Positions 25,072-32,858 of a DNA stretch of 64,000 bases are shown one piece after another; the stretch's first letter is position 1; each line of letters starts with the position of its first letter. Source of the DNA: an uncultured Lachnospiraceae bacterium (GTDB lineage Bacteria; Bacillota; Clostridia; Lachnospirales; Lachnospiraceae); NCBI GenBank assembly GCA_944384025.1, contig CALWRS010000006.1:46202-110201 (forward strand). Direction: 5' to 3'. Under the pieces are notes generated by a model. That model made no database searches. It was not told the origin of the DNA and saw only the letters and a program-made list of their open reading frames with translations. Made by a program: the position numbers and the translations under genes.

Positions 25072-26067
25072 TTACAGTGTGCATTGCCCGGTTTGCAAAT
25101 AGCGGATTGTATCCCGCACCGTATCCTTCATATCTCTTGGCGAGTAGCCAAAAGCCATGGTTGCCTTATCATGCGAGAACCGTCCGTTGGAATCCATCGT
25201 GTAAAGGGAATATCTCGTAAACAGCGGACGTTTCTTGGTAACCTTTCCTTTCCATTCGAAAAACGGCGCCATCAGCTTTGCCAGTCGGAGCGGAAAACAG
25301 ATTTTCCGGTGTCCGTTGACGGCGACGCGCATGTATTCGAGCATATCCTTAATGGGGATGTAGCGGTTGGAGAGAATATAGCATTCCCCTTTCTTGCCGG
25401 TTTGCGCTGCGCGAATGCATCCAAGGGCGACGTCGCGCACATCGACAAAGTCGTAGCCTCCGGTAACGCCTCCGGGAAGACGTCCGGAAAGGTAGGCCTG
25501 AATAAACTGCGTAATGTGGTTATTGCCGTTGTCAAAGGGCCCAAGAATTCCGGAAGGGTGGACAATTACCGCGTCCAGCCCGTTTGCTACCGCGTCCATA
25601 ACCGCCTGTGTTGCCTCGGCCTTTGTGCGGGCGTACGCTCCGGTTACGTGTTCGGGAGAAAAAGAGGAACGCTCTTTAATTACGCTTAGAGAATCGCCCT
25701 CGTCGATGGCGTGAACGGAGCTGACGTAGAGAAGGCGCCCCACCGCGTATTTTTTGCACATGGCAAGGATGTTTTTTGTGCCGTTTACATTCACATCGTA
25801 CAGCGCCTTTGTCAATTCGTTTCCAATCGATACCAGTCCGGCGGCATGAATAACCGTTACGTCATAGCCTTGTATGTTTGCAAACAGGGGATGCAAAGAG
25901 TCCGGCTTTGTAACATCGCCGTGAAGGTAAACCGTGTTTTTTGTATCGTCCTTCTTTTCGGAAGGCAGCAAAAGCCCGCGAATCTCGCAGTCTGTCTGCT
26001 GCAAATAGCGGATAATCGTACCGGCCAGATGTCCGCCGGCTCCGGTAATAAGATACAGCTTCTTCAT
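25072..26067 (-). CDS. NAD(P)-dependent epimerase/dehydratase, extended SDR
   Basis: 331 residues. N-terminal Rossmann motif TGAGGHLAGTIIRYL, then VIHAAGLVSIGNE, the catalytic region LLYVSSVHAIDEG and YARTKAEATQAVMD (YxxxK pair), and HPSGILGPFD. Resembles the dihydroflavonol-4-reductase / 3-beta-HSD branch often annotated as an epimerase. Substrate unknown. The DegV-family gene begins 24 bp upstream on the same strand, so the two are probably co-transcribed. Confidence 0.85.
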   Translation of the reverse strand: MKKLYLITGAGGHLAGTIIRYLQQTDCEIRGLLLPSEKKDDTKNTVYLHGDVTKPDSLHPLFANIQGYDVTVIHAAGLVSIGNELTKALYDVNVNGTKNILAMCKKYAVGRLLYVSSVHAIDEGDSLSVIKERSSFSPEHVTGAYARTKAEATQAVMDAVANGLDAVIVHPSGILGPFDNGNNHITQFIQAYLSGRLPGGVTGGYDFVDVRDVALGCIRAAQTGKKGECYILSNRYIPIKDMLEYMRVAVNGHRKICFPLRLAKLMAPFFEWKGKVTKKRPLFTRYSLYTMDSNGRFSHDKATMAFGYSPRDMKDTVRDTIRYLQTGQCTL

Positions 26068-26091
26068 TTTTATGCAGCCCCTTTCTTTAAA

Positions 26092-26928
26092 TTAGTAAGC
26101 AACAATCAGGCCGTGGCGCTCCGCGTAGAAACTGCACAGACCGCCCGTTGTAAGAATTTTGATTCGCGCCGTCTGCCACAGCTCGGTAATCCGCTCCTGA
26201 AGCTTTTTGGCAGTATCCTCGTTCTGGCAGTGGCTGATGACAACGTCGCCGCCGCGAAAATCGTTTTCTTTCATATCGTTTATAAACGCTTCCAAAATAC
26301 GCTTAAGTCCCCTAGTCTTTTCCTTTACGGCAATCGTCCCTTCTTTTGTTGCGACGCCAATGCCCCAAATGCCAAGCTTACCGGCGATAAATCCTGCCAG
26401 CCGTCCGACCCGCCCGTTTTTTACCAGATTGTCAAAGGAAGCAAGTGCGAAAATCGTGTGGGTTTGCCGCGAAAAATCCTCCAGGCGGGAGACAACTGCG
26501 TCAAATCCCCAGCCCTCGCGGATTAGCTGCACCGCTTTTTCCGCGTACATAGCAAGCGCAGAGCCGGCGCTGCGGGAATCCAGCACGTAAATTTTCTTCT
26601 CCGGCGATTTCTCTAGAATCATCTTTCTTGCGGTAACGGCGCTGTTGTAGCTGCCGGACAAGTTGGAAGAAATGGTAATGGCAATCGTTTGGTCGGCCTG
26701 CTCTAGCTGCTCGCACCATGCGGCAGGAGACGGACAGGAAGACTGTCCGGCGGTTGCGCACTCCTCCATGTGCGTAAGCATTTGCGTAAGATCTAACGAA
26801 GCGTCGTCAACGTAATCCGTTTGGCCAATGCGAAGAGTAAAGGGAACTTTTGCAAAATTGATAGGCGGCTCTGTTTGAGGAAGAGAGCGCAAATCGCAGC
26901 TGGAATCGGTAATAATACTCCATTTCAT
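26092..26928 (-). CDS. DegV-family fatty-acid-binding protein
   Basis: 278 residues. Members bind a fatty acid; in many Firmicutes they serve as FakB subunits that present exogenous fatty acids to the kinase FakA. Typical features: N-terminal ITDSSCDLRS, the TSQPS-like motif here ATAGQSSCPSPAAWCEQLEQ, SSNLSGSYNSAV, the DSRSAGSALAMYAEKAVQLI segment and FDNLVKNGRVGRLAGFIAGK. Start at 26928 with GGAGG on the minus strand. No fakA is adjacent. Divergent from the TetR gene. Confidence 0.92.
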   Translation of the reverse strand: MKWSIITDSSCDLRSLPQTEPPINFAKVPFTLRIGQTDYVDDASLDLTQMLTHMEECATAGQSSCPSPAAWCEQLEQADQTIAITISSNLSGSYNSAVTARKMILEKSPEKKIYVLDSRSAGSALAMYAEKAVQLIREGWGFDAVVSRLEDFSRQTHTIFALASFDNLVKNGRVGRLAGFIAGKLGIWGIGVATKEGTIAVKEKTRGLKRILEAFINDMKENDFRGGDVVISHCQNEDTAKKLQERITELWQTARIKILTTGGLCSFYAERHGLIVAY

Positions 26929-27010
26929 ACTAAAAACCTCCATAAGCAACATACTGCGAATTCGTCGGAATTCGATTGACAGGATTGGAATCCTTGCGCT
27001 ATTATCTTAC

Positions 27011-27088
27011 CAACAACCTGTTGTCGATTCAACAAACAGCATTCGCAAAGACGACGCGTTTCCAACAGAATGCCACAATTTGTTGGAA
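27011..27088. promoter_or_regulatory. Inverted repeats in the DegV/TetR divergent region, candidate operators
   Basis: TTCCAACA (27060-27067) and TGTTGGAA (27081-27088) form a perfect dyad with 13-bp spacing; CAACA-ACC-TGTTG (27011-27023) is a second dyad sharing the half-site core CAACA/TGTTG. Placement between divergent genes fits binding by the adjacent TetR regulator. Confidence 0.5.
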
Positions 27089-27141
27089 CAATGCGGCGTC
27101 CGTTTCTTAAATTTCCATAAACGCTGCCAAGGAGGGGAAAA

Positions 27142-27681
27142 ATGGAAAACAGAAGAGTAAAACTAACAAAAAAAATGATGAAAGAGGCGCTGCTTGAGCT
27201 ACTGGAGAAAAAGCCTTTAGAAAAAATTACCGTAACGGAAATTTGTGAAAGTGCAGATGTCAACCGCTCCACTTTTTATTCTTATTACGAGGAAATCGGC
27301 GACGTTTTGCAGGAAATCGAGGCAGACCTTTTGGAAGCTCTCCCGCAGTTTCCGGGGACGACGGCATGGGAGTCTGAGGCAGGATTTCTTTCGGCGCTAG
27401 AAGACTTTTTTGAATACGTAAAGGAGCACGAGCGGCTTTTTCGAGTTTTGATTGTTTTGCGGGAGAGCAGCAGTTTTAATGAGCGGCTGATTTCCTGCGC
27501 CATGGATAAGTATAAGCTTTCAGAAAGCACGTCAATGCAAAAGCTGGGGCGCTACGCGTACATCTATTGTATAAACGGCGTTATGGGTGTCCTAAAAGAG
27601 TGGCTAAACAGCAATTTCGATATGGGGACAAAAGAGTTTGCCGCTATTGTTTTGCAAATGTCCGCAAAGGCAATCGCGTAG
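27142..27681 (+). CDS. TetR/AcrR-family transcriptional regulator
   Basis: 179 residues. N-terminal helix-turn-helix: LTKKMMKEALLELLEKKPLE, then ITVTEICESADVNRSTFY and SYYEEIGDVLQEIE. The C-terminal domain matches the TetR_C_7-like group (SSSFNERLISCAMDKY, then YCINGVMGVLKEWLNS). Divergent from the DegV gene with dyads between, so autoregulation and control of the DegV-SDR pair is plausible. Ligand unknown. The GGAGGGG ribosome binding site is strong. Confidence 0.9.
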   Translation: MENRRVKLTKKMMKEALLELLEKKPLEKITVTEICESADVNRSTFYSYYEEIGDVLQEIEADLLEALPQFPGTTAWESEAGFLSALEDFFEYVKEHERLFRVLIVLRESSSFNERLISCAMDKYKLSESTSMQKLGRYAYIYCINGVMGVLKEWLNSNFDMGTKEFAAIVLQMSAKAIA

Positions 27682-27717
27682 GCAGCGTACGGAAAGAGGC
27701 TGCAAGTTGATTTCTCT

Positions 27718-27746
27718 TTGCAACCGGTAGGAACCTATGGTATAAT
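27718..27746 (+). promoter_or_regulatory. Promoter of the FGGY kinase gene
   Basis: -35 TTGCAA (27718-27723), 17-bp spacer, consensus -10 TATAAT (27741-27746), 60 bp before the ATG. Confidence 0.85.
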
Positions 27747-27805
27747 TAAACGTGATTTGGATTTAACAAAAAAATCGGAAAGAATCCGAAAATTGGAGGG
27801 GAAAT

Positions 27806-29380
27806 ATGACAGCTGTAGAAAAGATAAGGCAGGGAAAAACCTGCCTCGGAATTGAATTTGGTTCCACGCGCATTAAGGCGGTGCTCGTGGACGATACGTG
27901 CACGCCGCTTGCGTCGGGAAGTTACGACTGGGAAAACCGTTTCGAAAACGGGTATTGGACGTATTCTTTGGAAGATATCCATACGGGATTGCAGTCTTGC
28001 TACGCTTCTTTGCGGGAAGATGTTTCCCGGCAGTACGGCGAGACGCTAACAACGGTAGGAGCTATGGGTATTTCTGCGATGATGCACGGATATCTGGCTT
28101 TTTCGGAGCAGGATACGCTGCTTGTGCCGTTTCGCACGTGGAGAAATACGACGACCGAGCAAGCGGCGTCGGAGCTTTCGGAGCTGCTGCACTTTAACAT
28201 TCCGCAGCGGTGGAGCATTGCGCACCTGTATCAGGCGATTTTGAATAGGGAACCGCACATTCCGCAGCTTGCACATGTGACGACGCTGGCGGGTTATATC
28301 CACTACCGTCTGACAGGCAGAAGGGAAGTGGGAATCGGCGAAGCGTCGGGTATTTTCCCGGTAAAGGAAGGCGATTACGACAAAGACCTTCTCTCCCGCA
28401 CACAAAAGGCATGCGAACAGAAAGGCTTTACAAGGGATTTAAAAGAAGTGCTTCCAAAAGTTGTTTTGGCCGGAAACAAAGGCGCGGTGCTTACGCAGCA
28501 GGGCGCAGCTTTTCTGGATCCAACCGGAAATCTGAAGGCGGGTGTAGCGCTTTGTCCTCCGGAGGGCGACGCAGGCACCGGAATGGTAGCGACGAACAGC
28601 GTATTGCCCAGAACCGGAAACGTATCTGCCGGAACTTCGATTTTTGCCATGCTTGTATTAGAGCGTCCGTTAAACGGCGTGTATCCGGAGATTGACCTTG
28701 TGACGACGCCGGACGGTGCGCCGGTTGCTATGGTGCATTGCAATAATTGCTGTTCCGAGCTGGACGCATGGGTTCGGCTCTTTGACGAATTCGCGCAGCT
28801 AAGCGGACTTGCCATGGATAAATCAAAGCTTTACGAGACGCTTTACCGAAACGCTCTGAAGGGCGATGCTGACTGCGGCGGCGTAGTTGCATTTAACTAC
28901 CTTTCCGGGGAACCGGTTACAGGTCTTGAGAGCGGAAGACCGATGTATTTCCGCCGCGCGGACGGCCGGTTTAATTTGGCGAACTTCTTCCGGGCAGAGC
29001 TGTATTCGGCTATGGCGTCGCTCAAGCTCGGAATGGACATCCTGTTTGAAAAAGAACAGGTTGCCGCAGACAAGTTTACGGGTCACGGCGGATTGTTTAA
29101 AATAGAGGGAGTTGCACAGCAGTTTTTGGCGGACGGTCTGTGCACGCCGGTTGCCGTTATGAAAACGGCGGGCGAAGGCGGCGCATGGGGCATGGCGGTG
29201 CTTGCCGCATACATGCTTTGGGGCGGCGAGGCTTCGCTTCCAGATTACTTAGAGACAAAAGTCTTTGCTTCCATGGAGAGCCGGACGCTTGCGCCGGAAT
29301 CGGAAGGAAGCGCGGGCTTTGCAGCATTTATGGAGAACTATCGCGCGGGACTTCCGGCGGAAAAACTGCTTTCTGTCTAA
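27806..29380 (+). CDS. FGGY-family carbohydrate kinase (xylulokinase/ribulokinase-like)
   Basis: 524 residues. Phosphorylates a sugar or sugar alcohol with ATP. N-domain phosphate loop GIEFGSTRIKAVLVD, a GISAMMHGYLAF segment, FRTWRNTTTEQAA, and the C-domain with the catalytic-Asp motif PEGDAGTGMVATN, RTGNVSAGTSIF and AGEGGAWGMAVLAAYM. The exact sugar cannot be fixed; xylulose or ribulose are likely given the xylanase in the window and family similarity. Start at 27806 with GGAGGGG. The GGDEF/EAL gene follows 51 bp downstream without a terminator. Confidence 0.85.
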   Translation: MTAVEKIRQGKTCLGIEFGSTRIKAVLVDDTCTPLASGSYDWENRFENGYWTYSLEDIHTGLQSCYASLREDVSRQYGETLTTVGAMGISAMMHGYLAFSEQDTLLVPFRTWRNTTTEQAASELSELLHFNIPQRWSIAHLYQAILNREPHIPQLAHVTTLAGYIHYRLTGRREVGIGEASGIFPVKEGDYDKDLLSRTQKACEQKGFTRDLKEVLPKVVLAGNKGAVLTQQGAAFLDPTGNLKAGVALCPPEGDAGTGMVATNSVLPRTGNVSAGTSIFAMLVLERPLNGVYPEIDLVTTPDGAPVAMVHCNNCCSELDAWVRLFDEFAQLSGLAMDKSKLYETLYRNALKGDADCGGVVAFNYLSGEPVTGLESGRPMYFRRADGRFNLANFFRAELYSAMASLKLGMDILFEKEQVAADKFTGHGGLFKIEGVAQQFLADGLCTPVAVMKTAGEGGAWGMAVLAAYMLWGGEASLPDYLETKVFASMESRTLAPESEGSAGFAAFMENYRAGLPAEKLLSV

Positions 29381-29431
29381 ATAAAAGATGGAAGCGGAGC
29401 CGGTTTGGCGCGCGGGCAGGAGGAAAGCGAT

Positions 29432-30964
29432 ATGGGAATTTATTTAATGCTTGGCCTTTGTGTTATACTGCTTGTTGTAATCCTTGTAATGGCTATCCAG
29501 CTTAAAAAAACAAAACAGACGCTCGAATTAACAAGCAAGGAATTGACGCAGACGGCGTCGCGGCTGCATAAGACGGACGGTATGTACCGAGAGACGCTGC
29601 TTGGCAAGGAAAATCTGAATACGATTTACGAGGAGCTAAAAGAGCAATACGAGCGGGCAAACCGGCTGGCTTATACGGACCCGGTTACGGAACTGCCAAA
29701 CCGGCAGCAGTTTGAAGAAATTTTAGACGGCGTTATCAAGACGCTTCGCAGTACAGAGAGCGCTGCGTTATCGATTTTAGAATTTCCGGATTTGCGCAAG
29801 GTTGGTGACGTTTTGGGAAGAAGTTCGCAAAACGAGCTGCTTATGGATTTGACGCAGCGCCTTAAAGCAAATATCGGATTTCAGGACGAGTACTTAGCGC
29901 GCGTAGGAGAAGATTCGTTTGCCGTGATCCATCAGAACTTCGACCACGCGGGCGAACTGGAAGAGCGGCTTGGCAAGCTGTTTCGGATTTTTAAAACGCC
30001 GCTGCAGTCGGGCGGACGGGTACTTACGCCGCGCATTTACGGCGCATGCGCGATTGCGCCAAAAGATGGAAAAACCGCGCAGCTGCTTTTCATGAACGCA
30101 GAATTGGCGCTTTGCGAAGCCAGACGGCGGGGAGAAGACAACTACTGCTATTACGAAAACGAATTTGCCGTAAAAGCTATGCAGCAAATGGAGATGCAAG
30201 TAGATTTGCGCAGAGCTTTTCGGGAAGAGCAGATGGGCTTTGCCTACGGCGCACAGGTTAATTTGCGTACCAATCAGATTGAAGCGTACGAAGTGGTTCT
30301 CCAGTGGAAACATCCGACCCGCGGGACGCTTGCGATGTCGGATTTTCGCGCACTGCTTGCAGAGAGCGAATTTTGCATGACCGCGCTTACTTCCTTGGTA
30401 ACGGAAGCATTCCGGCGGCAGAAGGAGTGGGAAGAAAAAGGATACCGAGATTTGCAAGTTGCTATTCCCTGCCTTACACGGCAGCTTTTGGACGACGATT
30501 TTGCTAAGACGGTGTACGATGCTTTGCAAAATACAGGAGCAAATCCTGCAAGGATTGTGTTCCAGATTAGCGCGGACGCGCTTGCAGACAAAACTCGGGA
30601 AGTTCCGGATATGCTAAAGAAGCTGACGCGCTCCGGCTTTCGGTTTGTGCTGGACGATTACGGTTTTGAGAAGCTTCCGTTTTCGGTTCTGTTTTCAGCG
30701 CCGCTACAAGGCGTTATTTTCGGCAACTCGCTGCTTGCCGCCGAGGGAGCCGATGCGGAGAAGATGCTGCAGACGCTTATTCCAATGCTGCATACGCTGC
30801 GCTTAAAAGTTCTTGTACGGGACATTGCGCTGGAAGACCAAAGCGATTTTCTGCGCCGCGTAGGCTGCGACTTAGCGCAGGGCGAGCTTTACGGAGCGTA
30901 TTTGGGCGAGGAAATGGCTGTGCAATATTTACGAATGAGCAGCGCGGAACGCAGAAGAAAATAA
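29432..30964 (+). CDS. Degenerate GGDEF-EAL membrane protein
   Basis: 510 residues from ATG 29432 (AGGAGG 9-14 nt upstream). One N-terminal membrane helix (about 4-24), a coiled coil, then a GGDEF domain recognisable by LAYTDPVTELPNRQQFEEIL but with the active-site loop changed to RVGEDSFAVI, then an EAL domain with EVV in place of EAL (YEVVLQWKHPTRG), loss of the Glu in the TE motif (FQISADALAD) and DDYGFEKLP... ending FGN instead of KxD. It should not make or cleave c-di-GMP and may act as a c-di-GMP or nucleotide receptor or scaffold. It probably shares the kinase transcript and ends at the 31060 terminator. Confidence 0.85.
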   Translation: MGIYLMLGLCVILLVVILVMAIQLKKTKQTLELTSKELTQTASRLHKTDGMYRETLLGKENLNTIYEELKEQYERANRLAYTDPVTELPNRQQFEEILDGVIKTLRSTESAALSILEFPDLRKVGDVLGRSSQNELLMDLTQRLKANIGFQDEYLARVGEDSFAVIHQNFDHAGELEERLGKLFRIFKTPLQSGGRVLTPRIYGACAIAPKDGKTAQLLFMNAELALCEARRRGEDNYCYYENEFAVKAMQQMEMQVDLRRAFREEQMGFAYGAQVNLRTNQIEAYEVVLQWKHPTRGTLAMSDFRALLAESEFCMTALTSLVTEAFRRQKEWEEKGYRDLQVAIPCLTRQLLDDDFAKTVYDALQNTGANPARIVFQISADALADKTREVPDMLKKLTRSGFRFVLDDYGFEKLPFSVLFSAPLQGVIFGNSLLAAEGADAEKMLQTLIPMLHTLRLKVLVRDIALEDQSDFLRRVGCDLAQGELYGAYLGEEMAVQYLRMSSAERRRK

Positions 30965-31059
30965 GCGAGCCTCGGACAAATTTGACAAAAAACGCACCCG
31001 GTTTTCTATGAAAGTGCAAAAGGAAAACGCTTGCATTTCAAAAAGAATATCGTTACCAT

Positions 31060-31091
31060 AAGAGCTGTTCGATACCGAACGGCTCTTTTTT
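31060..31091 (+). terminator. Terminator after the GGDEF-EAL gene
   Basis: 12-bp stem AAGAGCTGTTCG (31060-31071) with CGAACGGCTCTT (31076-31087), one G-U pair, loop ATAC, followed by T-run. Confidence 0.9.
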
Positions 31092-31175
31092 CTTGGAACA
31101 AATCCAAACTCTTATCGCAGCAGGTCGCTGCAAAATTCAGCATTTTGAATATTTATTTTTCGAAGGAGGAAATTT

Positions 31176-32099
31176 ATGAAACAAGGAGAAAATTACAGAA
31201 GATTTTGCGAGGCTGTGCGCGACGCCGTACGGCATCGGCTGGGGCATACGTATCAGGTATCGCTGCACAGCGTGACAAAAAATAATAACGTGCGGCTGGA
31301 GAGTTTGCTTATTGGTACCGAAAAAACGTCGGTGATGCCGGCGGTTTATTTAAACGATTTTTACCGCTCCTATCAAAACGGCGCGGATTGGGAAGACGTT
31401 ATTTCCGGCATTCTACAGCTGTATGAAACGAATAGAAACTTCTGCTACGACAGCGTTTCGTTTGCGTACGAAGACGTTCAAGAGGATATTTTTTACCGGC
31501 TGGTTAATTACGAGCGGAATAAAGAAAGCCTAGAGGCGATGCCGCATTACCGCGTGGGCGGCTACGCGATTGTGTTTCACTGTATGGTGCTTGCGGGAGA
31601 GGAGCGTGCAGGAAATATTCGTCTGACAACGGAACATATGAAATACTGGGGGATTTCCAAAGAAGAACTTCTAAGGCGGGCCTGTGCGAATTCTGCCCGC
31701 CTCCAGCCCACCAGCCTGCGCCCGATGGCAGAAGTGATGAAGGAATTAATGCGTCAGGATGTGGAGGCTTGCGCAAGCGCCGAGGAAGTCCCTATGTATG
31801 TGCTGACAAATGACAGCGGAAATTACGGAGCGTCGGCGCTTCTAGATATTGAACTGCTTGACCGCTTTGCAGCCGCCCTTTCGGATGATTTTTACATTCT
31901 TCCATCGAGCGTGCACGAAGTTTTGCTGCTCCCGCTTCACGTTGCGCCGCAGGCGGAGCGGATTGCGGCTATGGTAAGGGAAATTAACGAGACGCAAGTG
32001 CCGGAGATGGAATACCTTTCAGACGATGTTTTGCTGTATTCCGAGTTCCGCGCCCTGCTTCCAGGGCAGCTGTTTTCTGCTGCATGCGCGAAACAGTGA
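31176..32099 (+). CDS. DUF5688 family protein
   Basis: 307 residues. The family, common and often multi-copy in Lachnospiraceae, is recognised by NNVRLESLLIGTEKTSVMPA, AVYLNDFYRSYQNGADWEDV near the N-terminus and MYVLTNDSGNYGASALLDIE with LPSSVHEVLLLP towards the end. No signal peptide or membrane segment. Function unknown. GGAGG precedes the start. Its stop codon lies inside one copy of the direct repeat that brackets the IS remnant downstream, so the original 3' end may have been slightly altered by that insertion. Confidence 0.85.
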   Translation: MKQGENYRRFCEAVRDAVRHRLGHTYQVSLHSVTKNNNVRLESLLIGTEKTSVMPAVYLNDFYRSYQNGADWEDVISGILQLYETNRNFCYDSVSFAYEDVQEDIFYRLVNYERNKESLEAMPHYRVGGYAIVFHCMVLAGEERAGNIRLTTEHMKYWGISKEELLRRACANSARLQPTSLRPMAEVMKELMRQDVEACASAEEVPMYVLTNDSGNYGASALLDIELLDRFAAALSDDFYILPSSVHEVLLLPLHVAPQAERIAAMVREINETQVPEMEYLSDDVLLYSEFRALLPGQLFSAACAKQ

Positions 32100-32121
32100 G
32101 AAAAGGGTAATTTTTTATATA

Positions 32122-32722
32122 TGTAGGCTTGTTGAGCATGCGTTGCACCCTCATCCATAAATTCTCCTAGAACAGTTTGAGGAGATTTTCATCCCAAAGG
32201 ATGCATAGGGAACCGGTTATAATCCCGTTGCATTCGATCGGCATGGGAAACGCACGAATCAGGTGTTCCAGAAACTGGAGTGAGGGCCAAGTGCTATGCT
32301 TCTCAAAGGCTTCCAAAAAGCGCCAGCGGGGGCATTTGTCGATTGCCGTATACTGATAGAACTTCTGTCTTTTTGCCTGATTCACGAGACAGACGGCAGG
32401 GACGAACTTCACGTCGACTTGGATCCGTTGCCCGGGATACTGCACTTGCTCATAAGGCTTAGGAACGTATGTGGGATTTGGCAGCTTTACCGCTACGAGC
32501 CCCTGTTTTCGGAGGAAGCGGTAAAGTCTCGTAAGGGAACGCTTATATCCCCGTTGGCGAAGCTTGACCAAAAAATAACGAAACCGGCATGGAGATTCCG
32601 GCGCCTCGTATTCTGAATTAGCCTGATTCCTGTGGGGTATGCTGATTGGGATGAGAGTTCGGCTTTCTTGAGCGGTCTCGTACTTTTTTGTTCCGTTGTA
32701 ACACATGTGTTGTAAGCCTACA
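32122..32722 (-). mobile_element. Decayed insertion sequence, IS481/IS3-like
   Basis: About 600 bp bounded by inverted ends: TGTAGGCTT at 32122-32130 and AAGCCTACA at 32714-32722, with further imperfect matching inwards. It holds a broken transposase gene on the minus strand. A complete element of this kind would be about twice as long, so much of the transposase, including part of the catalytic core, is missing. Confidence 0.8.
32167..32700 (-). pseudogene. Transposase (integrase core, IS481-like), frameshifted and truncated
   Basis: The minus strand encodes KLRQRGYKRSLTRLYRFLRK, KPYEQVQYPGQRIQVDVKFV (first catalytic Asp) and YTAIDKCPRWRFLEAFEKHS, then LIRAFPMPIECNG, where intact members continue with a TDNGxEF motif containing the second Asp. 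That motif is lost. The N-terminal part (KVRDRSRKPNSHPNQHTP) lies in a different frame near 32640-32700, showing a frameshift. Not functional. Confidence 0.85.
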
Positions 32723-32753
32723 CTGTGAGAAAAGGTAATTTTTTATATAGTGC

Positions 32754-32782
32754 TTGCGTTGCACGGATACATGTGATATACT
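32754..32782 (+). promoter_or_regulatory. Promoter of the YD-repeat lipoprotein gene
   Basis: -35 TTGCGT (32754-32759), 17-bp spacer, -10 TATACT (32777-32782), starting 31 bp beyond the IS remnant. Confidence 0.65.
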
Positions 32783-32858
32783 TGATACGAGATGAACAAT
32801 CTCTTGATTTATAACAGAAAAACTAAAAAAGTGCATGAAAGCAAAGGAGGCGGTGCAA

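Larger units (their letters stand above)
32096..32751. repeat. Direct repeats bracketing the IS remnant
   Basis: A GTGAGAAAAG(G)GTAATTTTTTATATA sequence of about 26 bp occurs directly before (ending 32121) and directly after (starting 32724) the IS remnant, with one extra G in the left copy. This would be very long for a target-site duplication of an IS481/IS3-type element. Confidence 0.7.

Noticed and set aside
30985-31059. Possible small RNA between TTGACA-like and terminator sequences after the GGDEF-EAL gene
   Set aside because: The -10 partners are poor (TCTATG, TACCAT); the hairpin is better explained as the gene's terminator.
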